Below, in pieces: positions 25,460 through 34,108 of a DNA stretch of 64,000 nucleotides (position 1 is its first letter; each line of letters starts with the position of its first letter). The DNA comes from an uncultured Clostridia bacterium. GTDB taxonomy: Bacteria > Bacillota > Clostridia > Oscillospirales > Oscillospiraceae. The position numbers and the translations under genes are program-made. The DNA lies in NCBI GenBank assembly GCA_947644595.1, contig CANSAE010000002.1, positions 124,001 to 188,000 on the forward strand, written 5' to 3'. Below the pieces are notes generated by a model. It searched no databases, was not told where the DNA came from, and was given only the letters and a program-made list of their open reading frames with translations.

Positions 25460-26524
25460 TTACTGCTCAATATAAATAATCGGTTTGATGATTTCCTGGG
25501 ATTTGGAGGCCATCAGATTGTAGGCCTTTTCGATGCCGTCCATGCCGTGGAAGGTATGGGTGATGAGTTTTTCCGGCTGGAGCCGTCCGCTTTTTACGAT
25601 GCCCATCAGCCGCTCCAAGCGTCTGCGTCCGCCGGGGCACAGGCCGCCGGTGATTTTTTTATGGGCGCAGAAGTTGATGGCTTCATTGGTATACATGGGC
25701 AGCAGCGTCTGTGTCCGGCCATGACCAGCTAGATTCGCTACGATGCCGTTGTATTTGCACAATGCCAGTGCGTCGTTAAATACGGTGGGTTCCCCGCCGG
25801 CAATGATGACCTTGTCCAGCGGCTTCCCGCCGGTGAGCTCCATGATTTGTTCAACGAAGGGACCTTCGGCATAATCCACGGTTGCAGCAGCGCCGAACTC
25901 CATGGCAAGTGCCCGGGTCACCGGCCTGTGTCCAACACAGTAGATTTCTGCGGCACCCCGCAGCGCGCAGCCGGCAACGCTCATCAGGCCCACGGGTCCG
26001 ATGCCGATGACTGCTACACGGTCGCCGAATTCAACTTCCGCCAGCTCCGGACCGTGGAAACCGGTGGTCACCATGTCGCCCACCAGCGCGGCGGCTTCCA
26101 GTGATACGCTTTCCGGGATTTTTGCCAGGTTCAGGTCTGCGTCAGGCACCTTGAAATATTCGGCGAACATGCCGTCCCATTTGGAGGAGAGGTAGCGGCC
26201 GCCCAAAGGCCCGCCGGAATGTTGGTGGATGCCGTCCTGGATGTCCAGGTTGTGCCACACAGGCGTCACCGCCGGGACTGCGACCAAGTCACCCGGGGCG
26301 AAGTCCCTGACTTCCGAACCCACAGAAACGATACGTCCGACACCTTCATGGCCCAAAATGCGTCCGGGTGTGATGTTCGGATTTTCCGCCGCCGTGTCTA
26401 CATCCGACGTGCAGGGGCAGAGGGCTACGGGCTCCAATACAGCCTCAAAAGGCCCCGCAACAGGCGCCTCCTTTTCGATCCAGCCCACCCGCCTCATCGG
26501 CTCAATGATACCAAATCCTTTCAT
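25460..26524 (-). CDS. Zinc-dependent secondary alcohol dehydrogenase
   Basis: 354 residues, very similar in block order to the NADP-dependent isopropanol/secondary-alcohol dehydrogenases of anaerobes: 'MKGFGIIEPMRRVGWIEKE', 'PCTSDVDTA' (zinc Cys38), 'GHEGVGRIV' (His59-Glu60), 'GYHQHSGG'-like 'GIHQHSGG', 'GDMVTTGFHG' (zinc Asp), 'VAVIGIGPVGLM' and 'GGLCPGGR'. The structural-zinc loop is absent, as in that subfamily. It oxidises or reduces a secondary alcohol/ketone. First gene of the - strand operon; start 26524 has AAAGGAG. Transcription probably responds to the adjacent TetR regulator. Confidence 0.92.
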   Translation of the reverse strand: MKGFGIIEPMRRVGWIEKEAPVAGPFEAVLEPVALCPCTSDVDTAAENPNITPGRILGHEGVGRIVSVGSEVRDFAPGDLVAVPAVTPVWHNLDIQDGIHQHSGGPLGGRYLSSKWDGMFAEYFKVPDADLNLAKIPESVSLEAAALVGDMVTTGFHGPELAEVEFGDRVAVIGIGPVGLMSVAGCALRGAAEIYCVGHRPVTRALAMEFGAAATVDYAEGPFVEQIMELTGGKPLDKVIIAGGEPTVFNDALALCKYNGIVANLAGHGRTQTLLPMYTNEAINFCAHKKITGGLCPGGRRRLERLMGIVKSGRLQPEKLITHTFHGMDGIEKAYNLMASKSQEIIKPIIYIEQ

Positions 26525-26618
26525 TTTTTCTCCTTTCTTTTGACATCGGGTTCTGAATTGTGCTATGATAAAAGCGCAATGGAAGAGAGCAAGATGTCGA
26601 TATTTTCTTAACGAAACA

Positions 26619-26687
26619 ATACACATGTATTGTTGTATAATACATGTGTATCATAATGTTTTGGTTTTGTCAATTAAATACATGTGT
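26619..26687. promoter_or_regulatory. Operator array between the dehydrogenase operon and tetR
   Basis: Three copies of an ATACACATGTAT-type site. 26619-26630 and 26640-26651 form an exact 12-bp inverted repeat with centres 21 bases apart (two helical turns). A third half, ATACATGTGT, lies at 26678-26687. They flank TATAAT (26636-26641, + strand) and TTGACA on the - strand (26668-26673). This is a likely binding region for the TetR protein, controlling both directions. Confidence 0.65.
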
Positions 26688-26719
26688 TTTCTGTTTTTTT
26701 AACAAACTTGGGAGGATAA

Positions 26720-27328
26720 ATGCGTACTATTTCCACAAAGAATAATACCCGTACGTTGTTAGTAAAAAGTGCGATTGAGCTGTTTAAGGAATACGGGACC
26801 GAAAAAGTATCTGTGAAAGATATTTGTGACAAAGCCGCTGTGACCCGAAACGCTTTTTATTATTATTTTGAAAGTAAGGAACTGCTTTTTGATGCGGTGG
26901 GAGATTGGATCAGTGAAATATCCAAGGAGCGGATCACCATAGTTTATGGGGATACCTCCTACTATCGGCATTTATGGGAATTTTATCATGCCTATTTAAA
27001 AACCCAACTGGAAATGGGGCCGGATATCATGAACCATGTGTGTTTTTCCCGCACGATGAAGGAACGCTCCGATACTTACAGCTATATTGATGATGAGTTG
27101 GCGAAAACGATGATTGCGCTCATCCGAAAGGGCCAGGAGGCGGGGCAGATCCTGAATCCTTCCCCGGCGGAAAACCTGTTGTGGACCAGTTATGCCCTTG
27201 TTCGCGGAGTCAATATTAAGTGGTGTTTTCAGTGGGGCGAACCTGACTTGATCGGAGAAACTATGGACAGTCTGAATGATATATTCCTTCCTGCGGAAGG
27301 ATTTGCGCTTACGTCAGCCGACCGGTAA
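26720..27328 (+). CDS. TetR/AcrR-family transcriptional regulator
   Basis: 202 residues. N-terminal helix-turn-helix at about 10-57 ('LLVKSAIELFKEYGTEKVSVKDICDKAAVTRNAFYYYFESKELL'), then an all-helical ligand domain with no recognisable subfamily mark. TetR proteins usually repress neighbouring genes until a small ligand, here perhaps the pathway acid or its CoA ester, releases them. It is divergent from the ADH-OYE-SDR-MFS-GntP operon with ATACATGTGT operators between. It is followed after 43 bases by the thioesterase-like gene. RBS GGGAGG. Confidence 0.9.
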   Translation: MRTISTKNNTRTLLVKSAIELFKEYGTEKVSVKDICDKAAVTRNAFYYYFESKELLFDAVGDWISEISKERITIVYGDTSYYRHLWEFYHAYLKTQLEMGPDIMNHVCFSRTMKERSDTYSYIDDELAKTMIALIRKGQEAGQILNPSPAENLLWTSYALVRGVNIKWCFQWGEPDLIGETMDSLNDIFLPAEGFALTSADR

Positions 27329-27371
27329 TAACAGTGCTGGATTTTGAACCAAGGAAAGGGAGAGATTTTCC

Positions 27372-28142
27372 GTGGATGTTACAGGTTTGCGTAAAATGCT
27401 GGATGTACAGATCGAATCCTATGAGATGGATTATTATCAATATTTTCCTCCGGCGAGCCTCATGCGACTGACTGCTACAGCGGCGTTTTCTGCACTGCGG
27501 GACTATGGCTACTGTTATGCGGATCTACAGAAAACACTGAAGGCTACATGGATGCTCGGTATGACCGATATGCGGATCTATAAGGACATCCAAGTGACTG
27601 CGGAACAGACCAAATTATCCCTGTATGCGGGCCCACTGCATCGAGGGCCGAAGGTGTTTATGCTGCGGATGTATGCGCTGCAGGGCGAGGAACTGGTTTC
27701 CCGAACGGATGTATGCGTCATGGTGGTGGATTTTCAGGAACGGCGGGTCTTGCCTTCGGATAAGGTTGTAAAGGCGCTTTGTCCGCCGGAAAATGAGATT
27801 TTGACAGAATCACCGTCCCGGCTGGTGCTGCCGGAGGAGATGGAATTTGTATTCCGGCAGGATATTCGGCACTATGATTGTGACCGGAATCAGCATTTGT
27901 CCGCTTACCGCTACGCAGAATATGTGTGTCAAGCGGCCGGATACTGGTCAGGGGATGCGCACCGCAAAGCCTACCAGCTCCGGATAGAGTATGACAAAGA
28001 ATGCCGGCCGGGGGAGGTGCTGTTTGTCTATCGGAAGGCTGTGGAGGGCGGCACCTATGTTAAAGGCATCAAGCAGGATGGGAGCGTGTCCTTCAAAGCA
28101 TTTTTCTGTATGGACGGAGAAAATCAGGAACGGATAGAATAA
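27372..28142 (+). CDS. Acyl-ACP/acyl-CoA thioesterase-like protein (double hotdog)
   Basis: 256 residues from GTG, with AAAGGGAGAG 11 bases before. Two hotdog repeats: residues ~10-130 and ~150-256. The second has 'DCDRNQHLSAYRYAEYV', matching the D-x-N-x-H motif that carries the catalytic residues in acyl-ACP thioesterases. It probably hydrolyses acyl-CoA or acyl-ACP and would recycle CoA in this island. It is probably cotranscribed with tetR; a bidirectional terminator overlaps its stop. Confidence 0.82.
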   Translation: MDVTGLRKMLDVQIESYEMDYYQYFPPASLMRLTATAAFSALRDYGYCYADLQKTLKATWMLGMTDMRIYKDIQVTAEQTKLSLYAGPLHRGPKVFMLRMYALQGEELVSRTDVCVMVVDFQERRVLPSDKVVKALCPPENEILTESPSRLVLPEEMEFVFRQDIRHYDCDRNQHLSAYRYAEYVCQAAGYWSGDAHRKAYQLRIEYDKECRPGEVLFVYRKAVEGGTYVKGIKQDGSVSFKAFFCMDGENQERIE

Positions 28143-28183
28143 GAAATGCCGTATTGCTTTTTTAAAGCAATACGGCATTTCTT
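28141..28183. terminator. Bidirectional intrinsic terminator
   Basis: Perfect 20-bp stem, AAGAAATGCCGTATTGCTTT and its complement, around TTT. It separates the convergent thioesterase and CoA-transferase genes. Confidence 0.92.
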
Positions 28184-28208
28184 ATATGTAAGGTCTGAGT
28201 GCCGGCAA

Positions 28209-29387
28209 TCAGCCGAATTCCTTCAACAGTGCCTCATTGTCTTCTCCGATTCCTCTATGGCGCTCATACATGTCATGCACGCCTTGGCTTTCGAAATAGA
28301 TGGGCATCTGGGCCAGATAGACGGTCTTACCGGAACTGTAGGTGTGGGGAGACAGCCAGCCATTGGCCAGAGACTGCTCCAGCCACTCGCCTTCAAAGCG
28401 GTCCTTATACTGGTTCAGTATGCAGGCAGGCACATCGCCTTCCACCAGAATGTTGAGAATCTCCTGGGCAGTCTTTTTCTTGGCTTGAGCTGTCACAATA
28501 TCCACCAGTTCGGAGCGGTTTTCGATTTTGGTGGTCTCTACCTTGTTATTAAATCTGGGGTTATTTACCACATCCTCGGGCAAATCAAAGGCTTTGCAAA
28601 AAGTGGGCCATGCGCCGTCGTAGTTGTTGACGAACATGTAGATATATTTGCCGTCTTTGCAGAGATACCCCTGACCCATGGGGCTCATAGTATGTGCTTC
28701 TCTGGGCCACTGGTACCCATAGTTGCAGTTAGTGGCAAAGCCGGTGGTCACGAAGTTACCGGTACCGTACAGTGAAGTCATGACGTAATCGCCGATGCCG
28801 GTTTCTCTGGCTCTGTACAGGGCTGCCAGCACACCGGCCAGCAGAGTGATGCCGGTGGTGGTGTCGCCCATACCGCCGGTGGGATAGATAGGAGGACTGT
28901 TCGGATCGGTACGGGTATCCAAAATCACGCCATTGGCGCCGAAGAAAGCGATGGCATCAATGCCGGGACGGGAGACCAGAGGTCCATTGTTGCCGTAGCC
29001 GGTGACTTGCCCCATGACCAGTTTGGGATACTTGGCATGGAGGGTTTTCCAGTCCAGTCCCAGTTTTTTCAAGCCTGCGGTACGGGTGCTGGTGATGAAC
29101 ATATCGGCCTTGGCCAACATGTTGTGTACGACCTTCATATTCTCGGGATCCTTCAGGTCCAAAGAGATGCACTCTTTACCACCGTTGAACTGGTCGTGAA
29201 TGGGGTTTTCTTCCGCGGTGATGGGCATGCCCATGGACAGGCCGTAGTAACGGCAGAAGTCACCTTTGGGCGGTGTCTCGATTTTGACAACACGGGCACC
29301 CATCTCATGCAGAAAGCGGCAGGTGGTGGTTGCGGACCAGTAGGTGGTCAACTCAACCACGAATAATCCTTCCAGTGGTTTTTTCAT
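28209..29387 (-). CDS. CaiB/BaiF (class III) CoA-transferase, copy 1
   Basis: 392 residues. Family blocks: 'PLEGLFVVELTTYWSATTTCRFLHEMGARVVKIE', 'DQFNGGKECISLDLK', 'GLDWKTLHAKYPKLVMGQVTGYG', and 'RPGIDAIAFF' with the catalytic Asp144 that forms the acyl-enzyme anhydride. The closest characterised types by eye are FldA/HadA, which move CoA between 2-hydroxy acids and their enoyl products. Of two ATGs 6 bases apart, the inner one (29387) has proper spacing from AGGAGG. It stands alone between two terminators. About 66% of positions seem shared with copy 2 in the N-terminal part, by eye. Confidence 0.9.
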   Translation of the reverse strand: MKKPLEGLFVVELTTYWSATTTCRFLHEMGARVVKIETPPKGDFCRYYGLSMGMPITAEENPIHDQFNGGKECISLDLKDPENMKVVHNMLAKADMFITSTRTAGLKKLGLDWKTLHAKYPKLVMGQVTGYGNNGPLVSRPGIDAIAFFGANGVILDTRTDPNSPPIYPTGGMGDTTTGITLLAGVLAALYRARETGIGDYVMTSLYGTGNFVTTGFATNCNYGYQWPREAHTMSPMGQGYLCKDGKYIYMFVNNYDGAWPTFCKAFDLPEDVVNNPRFNNKVETTKIENRSELVDIVTAQAKKKTAQEILNILVEGDVPACILNQYKDRFEGEWLEQSLANGWLSPHTYSSGKTVYLAQMPIYFESQGVHDMYERHRGIGEDNEALLKEFG

Positions 29388-29427
29388 ATTCATTTCCTCC
29401 TAATATTTTGTGATATGAGCATGATTT

Positions 29428-29451
29428 TGGCAAAACTTTGATTATATTATA
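29428..29451 (-). promoter_or_regulatory. Candidate promoter/control site of CoA-transferase 1
   Basis: On the - strand, two overlapping TATAAT boxes (29441-29451) stand just upstream of a TTTTGCCA element (29428-29435). The same pairing recurs before CoA-transferase 2 (33930-33958). No good -35 is visible, as expected if an activator such as a PucR protein is needed. Confidence 0.35.
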
Positions 29452-29548
29452 ACAATCAACAGGAGTAATGTTTAGGGCATTCCCTCCGAAAATAAATCTG
29501 ATTTTTGGCGATGGCTTGTAGGACAGAACGAAAGGTGGGTTTTAGAAA

Positions 29549-29583
29549 GAAATGGTGCTCTTCAAACAGAAAAGCACCATTTC
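29549..29583 (-). terminator. Terminator of the DASS transporter gene
   Basis: 11-bp stem GAAATGGTGCT / AGCACCATTTC with a 13-base loop, 11 bases beyond the stop of the - strand gene, with a T-rich tail on that strand. Confidence 0.75.
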
Positions 29584-29593
29584 AATTCAGATA

Positions 29594-30994
29594 TCAGCAC
29601 ATACCCAATGCGTGCCACAGGGGAACGCTTGCGGTCATGGCGATGATCGTGATGACCATGTATGCATAGGAAGCCTTTTGCGCGCACTTGAAATCGGTGA
29701 TGCAGTGCTCACCAGTCATCTGCACGAAGCCAACCACGGAGGGATTACCATAGGTGGTGTTCCAATAGGTGCCGCACAGCCATTCCACGAAGACCAGAAT
29801 GAACATGCTCATGCCGTGGGCCTCCATCAGGGGCCCGAAGATAGCGATCATCATTGTCAGCATGCAGGTCTGGGACACAATGGCATATCTGAGGACAAAG
29901 GTGATGACGCAAAGGCAGGGAACAAAAATATAGGGACTGCTCATGATGGGGGCAAAAATGGGGCCTAGGATTGTGGCCAGCCAAGCGCTCACACCAGTGC
30001 TGGACATGAAGTTGGCAACACCCAGAATACCGCCGATGAAGACGACCAGAGTCCACTGGCCTTTGGCATTGGCATCGGGGGCAGTGATCGGGCCGCAGGC
30101 AAAGAACGCAACGTCGGCAGCGATGGCAACAAAGCCGGCATCCACACCGTGGATGGATTGGGTCAGCCACAGAACGATGGCGACCAGGACAATGATGATG
30201 CCCTGTTTCTCTTTCTTAGTCACGGGACCCAGATTATTGTACTGCTCTTTCAGGAAGGAAACGTCACCAGAGAGGGCCTCTTTCGGTTTGCACAGGATGG
30301 CGCAGTATACATAGGTCAGAACGATGCCAACGATATACCATACAATGGTACACTTCAGCCAGCTGCCCCAGGTAAAGGTCAGGCCCTGCATGAAGCCGAT
30401 CATCAGTGCCACAAAGGCGGAGCCGGACATGAAAGCGATGCCCAGAATGTAAGTACCCATGAAATTGGCAAACCACAAACCTCTGGCTGCCTTACTGTTG
30501 GGCTCAGCGCCAACAGCATTGCACACCTGACCGATCAGGGGCGCCATGATGGAAGTCTTGGCATAGGAACTGGGGATCATCGGGGTGGTAATAATGCCAG
30601 CCAGCATCATAGCGGAGACTTGTCCGGCATAGGTGCCGGGGAATTTGGTCAGGACCCACAATGCCAACCGTTTCATAAATCCGCTGTTATTGATGCCGAT
30701 GGACATGATGAACACACCGATGCACAGCCAGACCGTGGTACCGGAAAACTGGGAAGTGACAGAAGCTACCGTACCGATTTTAAATACCAAAATCCAGAAC
30801 ATAGTCGCCAACGTCGCGACCCAGTCCGGCAACGCCCCGGAAATCAGGCAGACCAGCAGGAAGCCAAAGCAACCCAGATACTGCCAAGCTTGGCGGGTCA
30901 TCATCTCGGTTTCCGGAGGCAGGAAGCCGATCAGCAGCATTACGACCATGCCGCCAAGGACGCCCAAAAGAGTCTTTTTTGTTTCCTTACTCAT
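29594..30994 (-). CDS. DASS/SLC13-family anion (dicarboxylate) transporter
   Basis: 466 residues, about eleven membrane segments with two inverted halves. The first helix-loop motif is 'GIITTPMIPSSYAKTSIMAPLI' (about 130) and its repeat is 'GTYWNTTYGNPSVVGF' (about 420), at positions where DASS carriers hold SNT-type substrate and Na+ sites. It imports a dicarboxylate or similar anion with Na+. Start 30994 has AAAAGGAG; an earlier ATG 10 codons up has no site. Monocistronic, between PucR1 and CoA-transferase 1. Substrate unknown. Confidence 0.87.
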   Translation of the reverse strand: MSKETKKTLLGVLGGMVVMLLIGFLPPETEMMTRQAWQYLGCFGFLLVCLISGALPDWVATLATMFWILVFKIGTVASVTSQFSGTTVWLCIGVFIMSIGINNSGFMKRLALWVLTKFPGTYAGQVSAMMLAGIITTPMIPSSYAKTSIMAPLIGQVCNAVGAEPNSKAARGLWFANFMGTYILGIAFMSGSAFVALMIGFMQGLTFTWGSWLKCTIVWYIVGIVLTYVYCAILCKPKEALSGDVSFLKEQYNNLGPVTKKEKQGIIIVLVAIVLWLTQSIHGVDAGFVAIAADVAFFACGPITAPDANAKGQWTLVVFIGGILGVANFMSSTGVSAWLATILGPIFAPIMSSPYIFVPCLCVITFVLRYAIVSQTCMLTMMIAIFGPLMEAHGMSMFILVFVEWLCGTYWNTTYGNPSVVGFVQMTGEHCITDFKCAQKASYAYMVITIIAMTASVPLWHALGMC

Positions 30995-31155
30995 AATACT
31001 TTCTCCTTTTCTGTTTTTGACCACAACTTGTTAATTGATTGTCAATGTATAAAAAGAATATCCGATAAAGTAACATTTTTCATCGGCAGGAATTACAAAA
31101 ACTTTCACAGAAATCTTCGCATTTTGGGTTTATTATCCAATACGTGAACGGGAAG

Positions 31156-32604
31156 TCATTCGATTTGAAAGATTTGGTTTTCATCTTCCAGAGCAGGGAG
31201 AACGTCCAGATTGACTTTCCCAAGGTATTCCATAATTTTAAATGAGATCATCAATCTGAGGCGCACTTCAGAGGATTCCAGATCTAATCCCAGAGTGTCC
31301 TTGATTTTTTCAATGCGATACAAAACACCATTACGGTGCATGTGAACTAAGCGGGCGGTATGTGCAACGTTTCGTTCTACGGACAGATAAACATACAAAA
31401 GCTGCAGATTATCTAATGTACCGCTTTTCCCGCCGTTCAATTGGTCCAGACATCGGGAATAGGCGCGGTTGAGGTCTATAATGGAATCATATTGAGCGAT
31501 CATGTCCAGCAAATAATATTCGGAATAGAAATATGTAACATCATTTTTGCGGTTTTGACATCCGGCCCGAAAGCTTCGCAGGGCCTGCACATATGCTTGG
31601 CCAAAGTCCTGTATGGAATCGAACCCCAGACTGATGCCCATTTTTGTCCGGCAAGACAGAAGCGTTTTGATGAGATTTTTCCATTCTTCCTCGAAATCGG
31701 CTTTTTGCCTGACGTCGTAATATCGCCAGTCCTGAAACAGAATCAATACAGAATTGTAATATTGAAAAATTCCATAATAAGGCACTGTGCAGTAGGTACG
31801 GAGGAAATTTGTCATTTGGGCGATTTTGGTTTCATTGGCTTCCATCAGCCGATAGATTTCATCTGTCAAACATTGGAACAGTACATAATCTCGCTTTGTA
31901 GGAGGCGCATCCAAAAAATAGCAGCCGACAAAGGACATTGTTGCGTTGATGAGCGCTCCTTTCTGACTGCGATATGACCGCACCATGAAGGGCAGGCCGC
32001 TGATCGTGAAATCCGGGTCATAAAGGACAGGCTGAAAATATTTTCGTTCATCCTGGAAATATCCTCTGTCAGCCATCGTGTCCAGATCACTTTTGCTGTA
32101 AAAATTCCTCTCGATGATCTTGTTGAGATATCGCGGTTTTACGTGCTCTCGCGTTTTCCAGATAATGTTGTAGGTAACGTCTGTCATCAGGACCAGGCAG
32201 TGAGGGAATGCACGTTCTGCAATTTTGGAAAAGGCATCGTAACCGCAATTTGCAATAGAAGCTATTTTGATTTCGTATGCGTATTCAGCCATTTCCAGAA
32301 ACAGATTAATCAGGATATTGGTGATATGCCGAAGGTTGCATTTCTCGCTGAGAATGATCGCGTTGGAGGGCTGATAATCAAAGGGACAGGGCTTGATGAT
32401 AACATAATGCTGATTGAAGCGGCGAACATCCGATTCATATAAAAGCCTTGGCTCACAGACATAAAGAATGTTTTCGGACAAAGTATCTTCAAGCCCCGTA
32501 TAAACACGTACGCCGCGAAAGATAGGGTCGCTGTGCTGGAAAACTGACGCATCGATCACCCAATCGGATAGAGATTCTACGATGACGCTTGCGGGTAATT
32601 CCAT
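31156..32604 (-). CDS. PucR-type transcriptional regulator 1 (shortened middle domain)
   Basis: 482 residues. The C-terminal PucR helix-turn-helix is clear (about 410-465, 'VYLSVERNVAHTARLVHMHRNGVLYRIEKIKDTLGLDL'). Compared by eye with the paralogue at 38162, it lacks about 57 residues around residue 262, just before 'YGIFQYYNSVLILFQDW'; this removes the start of the central GGDEF-like region. It lies 25 bases after CoA-transferase 2 in one operon and faces the ligase/NMO genes across a divergent region. It is likely an activator of this module in response to a pathway compound. Confidence 0.85.
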   Translation of the reverse strand: MELPASVIVESLSDWVIDASVFQHSDPIFRGVRVYTGLEDTLSENILYVCEPRLLYESDVRRFNQHYVIIKPCPFDYQPSNAIILSEKCNLRHITNILINLFLEMAEYAYEIKIASIANCGYDAFSKIAERAFPHCLVLMTDVTYNIIWKTREHVKPRYLNKIIERNFYSKSDLDTMADRGYFQDERKYFQPVLYDPDFTISGLPFMVRSYRSQKGALINATMSFVGCYFLDAPPTKRDYVLFQCLTDEIYRLMEANETKIAQMTNFLRTYCTVPYYGIFQYYNSVLILFQDWRYYDVRQKADFEEEWKNLIKTLLSCRTKMGISLGFDSIQDFGQAYVQALRSFRAGCQNRKNDVTYFYSEYYLLDMIAQYDSIIDLNRAYSRCLDQLNGGKSGTLDNLQLLYVYLSVERNVAHTARLVHMHRNGVLYRIEKIKDTLGLDLESSEVRLRLMISFKIMEYLGKVNLDVLPALEDENQIFQIE

Positions 32605-32629
32605 ATCATGCTCCTGTCTTGTACAGTGT

Positions 32630-33808
32630 TCAAGCGAACTCCTTGAAAACGGTGCTGTTATCGGCGCCCATAGCCTTACTTTGGGCGGAATAGTTTTGGA
32701 TGCCTACACTCTCTATGTAGATGGGGATTTGGGGATGGTAGTATTCCTTGCCGCTTTCAAATACGAAGCGGCCGAGGTAGCCGTTGTTGAGCAACTGCTC
32801 CATCTGCTCAGGCTCTTTGTACTTATCACCGATGCCCCGCAGGGTAGTGCAGGGGATATTACTGGCGGCCAGAGCGGTGGTCAATTCCTCGGAAGTGATT
32901 TTCAAGCAGCTATCAATGCAACGCTGCACGATAAGGGCGCAATAGTCGTGGTTGTTAATGGCGGCGCGGGTATTTACGCGCTCGTCGTTGATGAGATCTT
33001 CAATGTGCATGGCTCGGCAGAAGTCGGGAAAGTAACGGTCATACTCGTTGACGAAGAGCTGCACGAACTTGCCGTCTTTCATTTTATAGGCTTGTGCCAT
33101 GGGGCTCTGCGTATAGCGGTTGCGCGGCCAGGGGTTATAGTACTGGGTGCCGCCGTTGATGGCAGCAGTGACCCAGTTGCCGGTGCCGTACAGGGAGGTG
33201 GAGACGAAATCGCCTATACCGGTACGCTCTCTGGCAAACAGTGCGGTCATGATACCGGCAAACAGCGGCATGCCGGTGATCAGGTCGCCCATGCCGGTAG
33301 GTGGGCAGATGGGGGTGGCGTCTGGGTCCATCAGCAGGTCGGAGATCAGACCGTTCATGGCGAAGAAAGCAACGGCATCCAGTCCGGGGGCCTCGGACAT
33401 GGGGCCGTCTTTGCAGCCGTAGTCGGTGACGTGGGCCATGACCAGGCGGGGATACTTTACCTTCAAGGAATCCCAATCCAGGCCGTATTTTTTCAGGCCA
33501 CCCAAGCGCATGCTGGTGAGGAATACATCGGCCTTGGACAGCATGTTGTTGAGAATTTTCTGATGTCCAGGATCTTTTAGATCCATGGAGACGAATTCCT
33601 TGCCTCCGTTAAACAGATCGAAAGAGGGATTTTCGTTTGATTCAATGGGCATCCCGCAAGTACGGCCCCAGTTGCGAACAGAGTCGCCTTTGCCGGTTTC
33701 AATCTTGATGACCCGGGCACCCAGACACCTGAGAAATTCGCCGGCAGAAGGTGCGGCCCAGTAAGTAGTCAGTTCAACGACCAGCAGTCCATCCAAAGGT
33801 TTGTTCAT
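32630..33808 (-). CDS. CaiB/BaiF (class III) CoA-transferase, copy 2
   Basis: 392 residues, the same length as copy 1 and closely similar throughout ('MNKPLDGLLVVELTTYW', 'KVKYPRLVMAHVTDYG', 'APGLDAVAFF' with catalytic Asp144, 'TSLYGTGNWVTAA'). It transfers CoA between acids; the acceptor is probably the substrate activated by the neighbouring ligases. Transcribed with PucR1 and divergent from ligase 1 across a 300-base regulatory region. RBS GGAGGT. Confidence 0.92.
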   Translation of the reverse strand: MNKPLDGLLVVELTTYWAAPSAGEFLRCLGARVIKIETGKGDSVRNWGRTCGMPIESNENPSFDLFNGGKEFVSMDLKDPGHQKILNNMLSKADVFLTSMRLGGLKKYGLDWDSLKVKYPRLVMAHVTDYGCKDGPMSEAPGLDAVAFFAMNGLISDLLMDPDATPICPPTGMGDLITGMPLFAGIMTALFARERTGIGDFVSTSLYGTGNWVTAAINGGTQYYNPWPRNRYTQSPMAQAYKMKDGKFVQLFVNEYDRYFPDFCRAMHIEDLINDERVNTRAAINNHDYCALIVQRCIDSCLKITSEELTTALAASNIPCTTLRGIGDKYKEPEQMEQLLNNGYLGRFVFESGKEYYHPQIPIYIESVGIQNYSAQSKAMGADNSTVFKEFA

Positions 33809-34108
33809 GTTGTTACCTCCAATAACTGAATTTTTGAATTACCAAGTTGTCCCAAGCACCGTTATGCAGAGTTTCTGTGCACTCTATCCAGCGGACTGTT
33901 CGCAAAATGTTGTAGGAGTCCTGAAACGTTGGCAAAATTCAATGATATATTCATTATAGAGAAACGGACTTTTGATGAATATGTCAAATGGACCGAAATA
34001 TTTGTGAAAAAATCGACGATTTTCCGTGCAAAGTATCCTTAACAGAAATGGAGCACGCATGGTTAAATCAGAGTGTAAATCACTTAGTATAATTGAGGTG
34101 ATATTGTA
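33809..34108. promoter_or_regulatory. Divergent control region, CoA-transferase 2 / ligase 1
   Basis: 300 bases with no gene. It is AT-rich. On the - strand there is TATAAT (33953-33958) followed by TTTTGCCA (33930-33937), the same pair as before CoA-transferase 1. TTGACA on the same strand lies 23 bases further upstream, too far for a normal -35. No convincing + strand -35 was seen. Probably controlled by PucR1. Confidence 0.4.
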
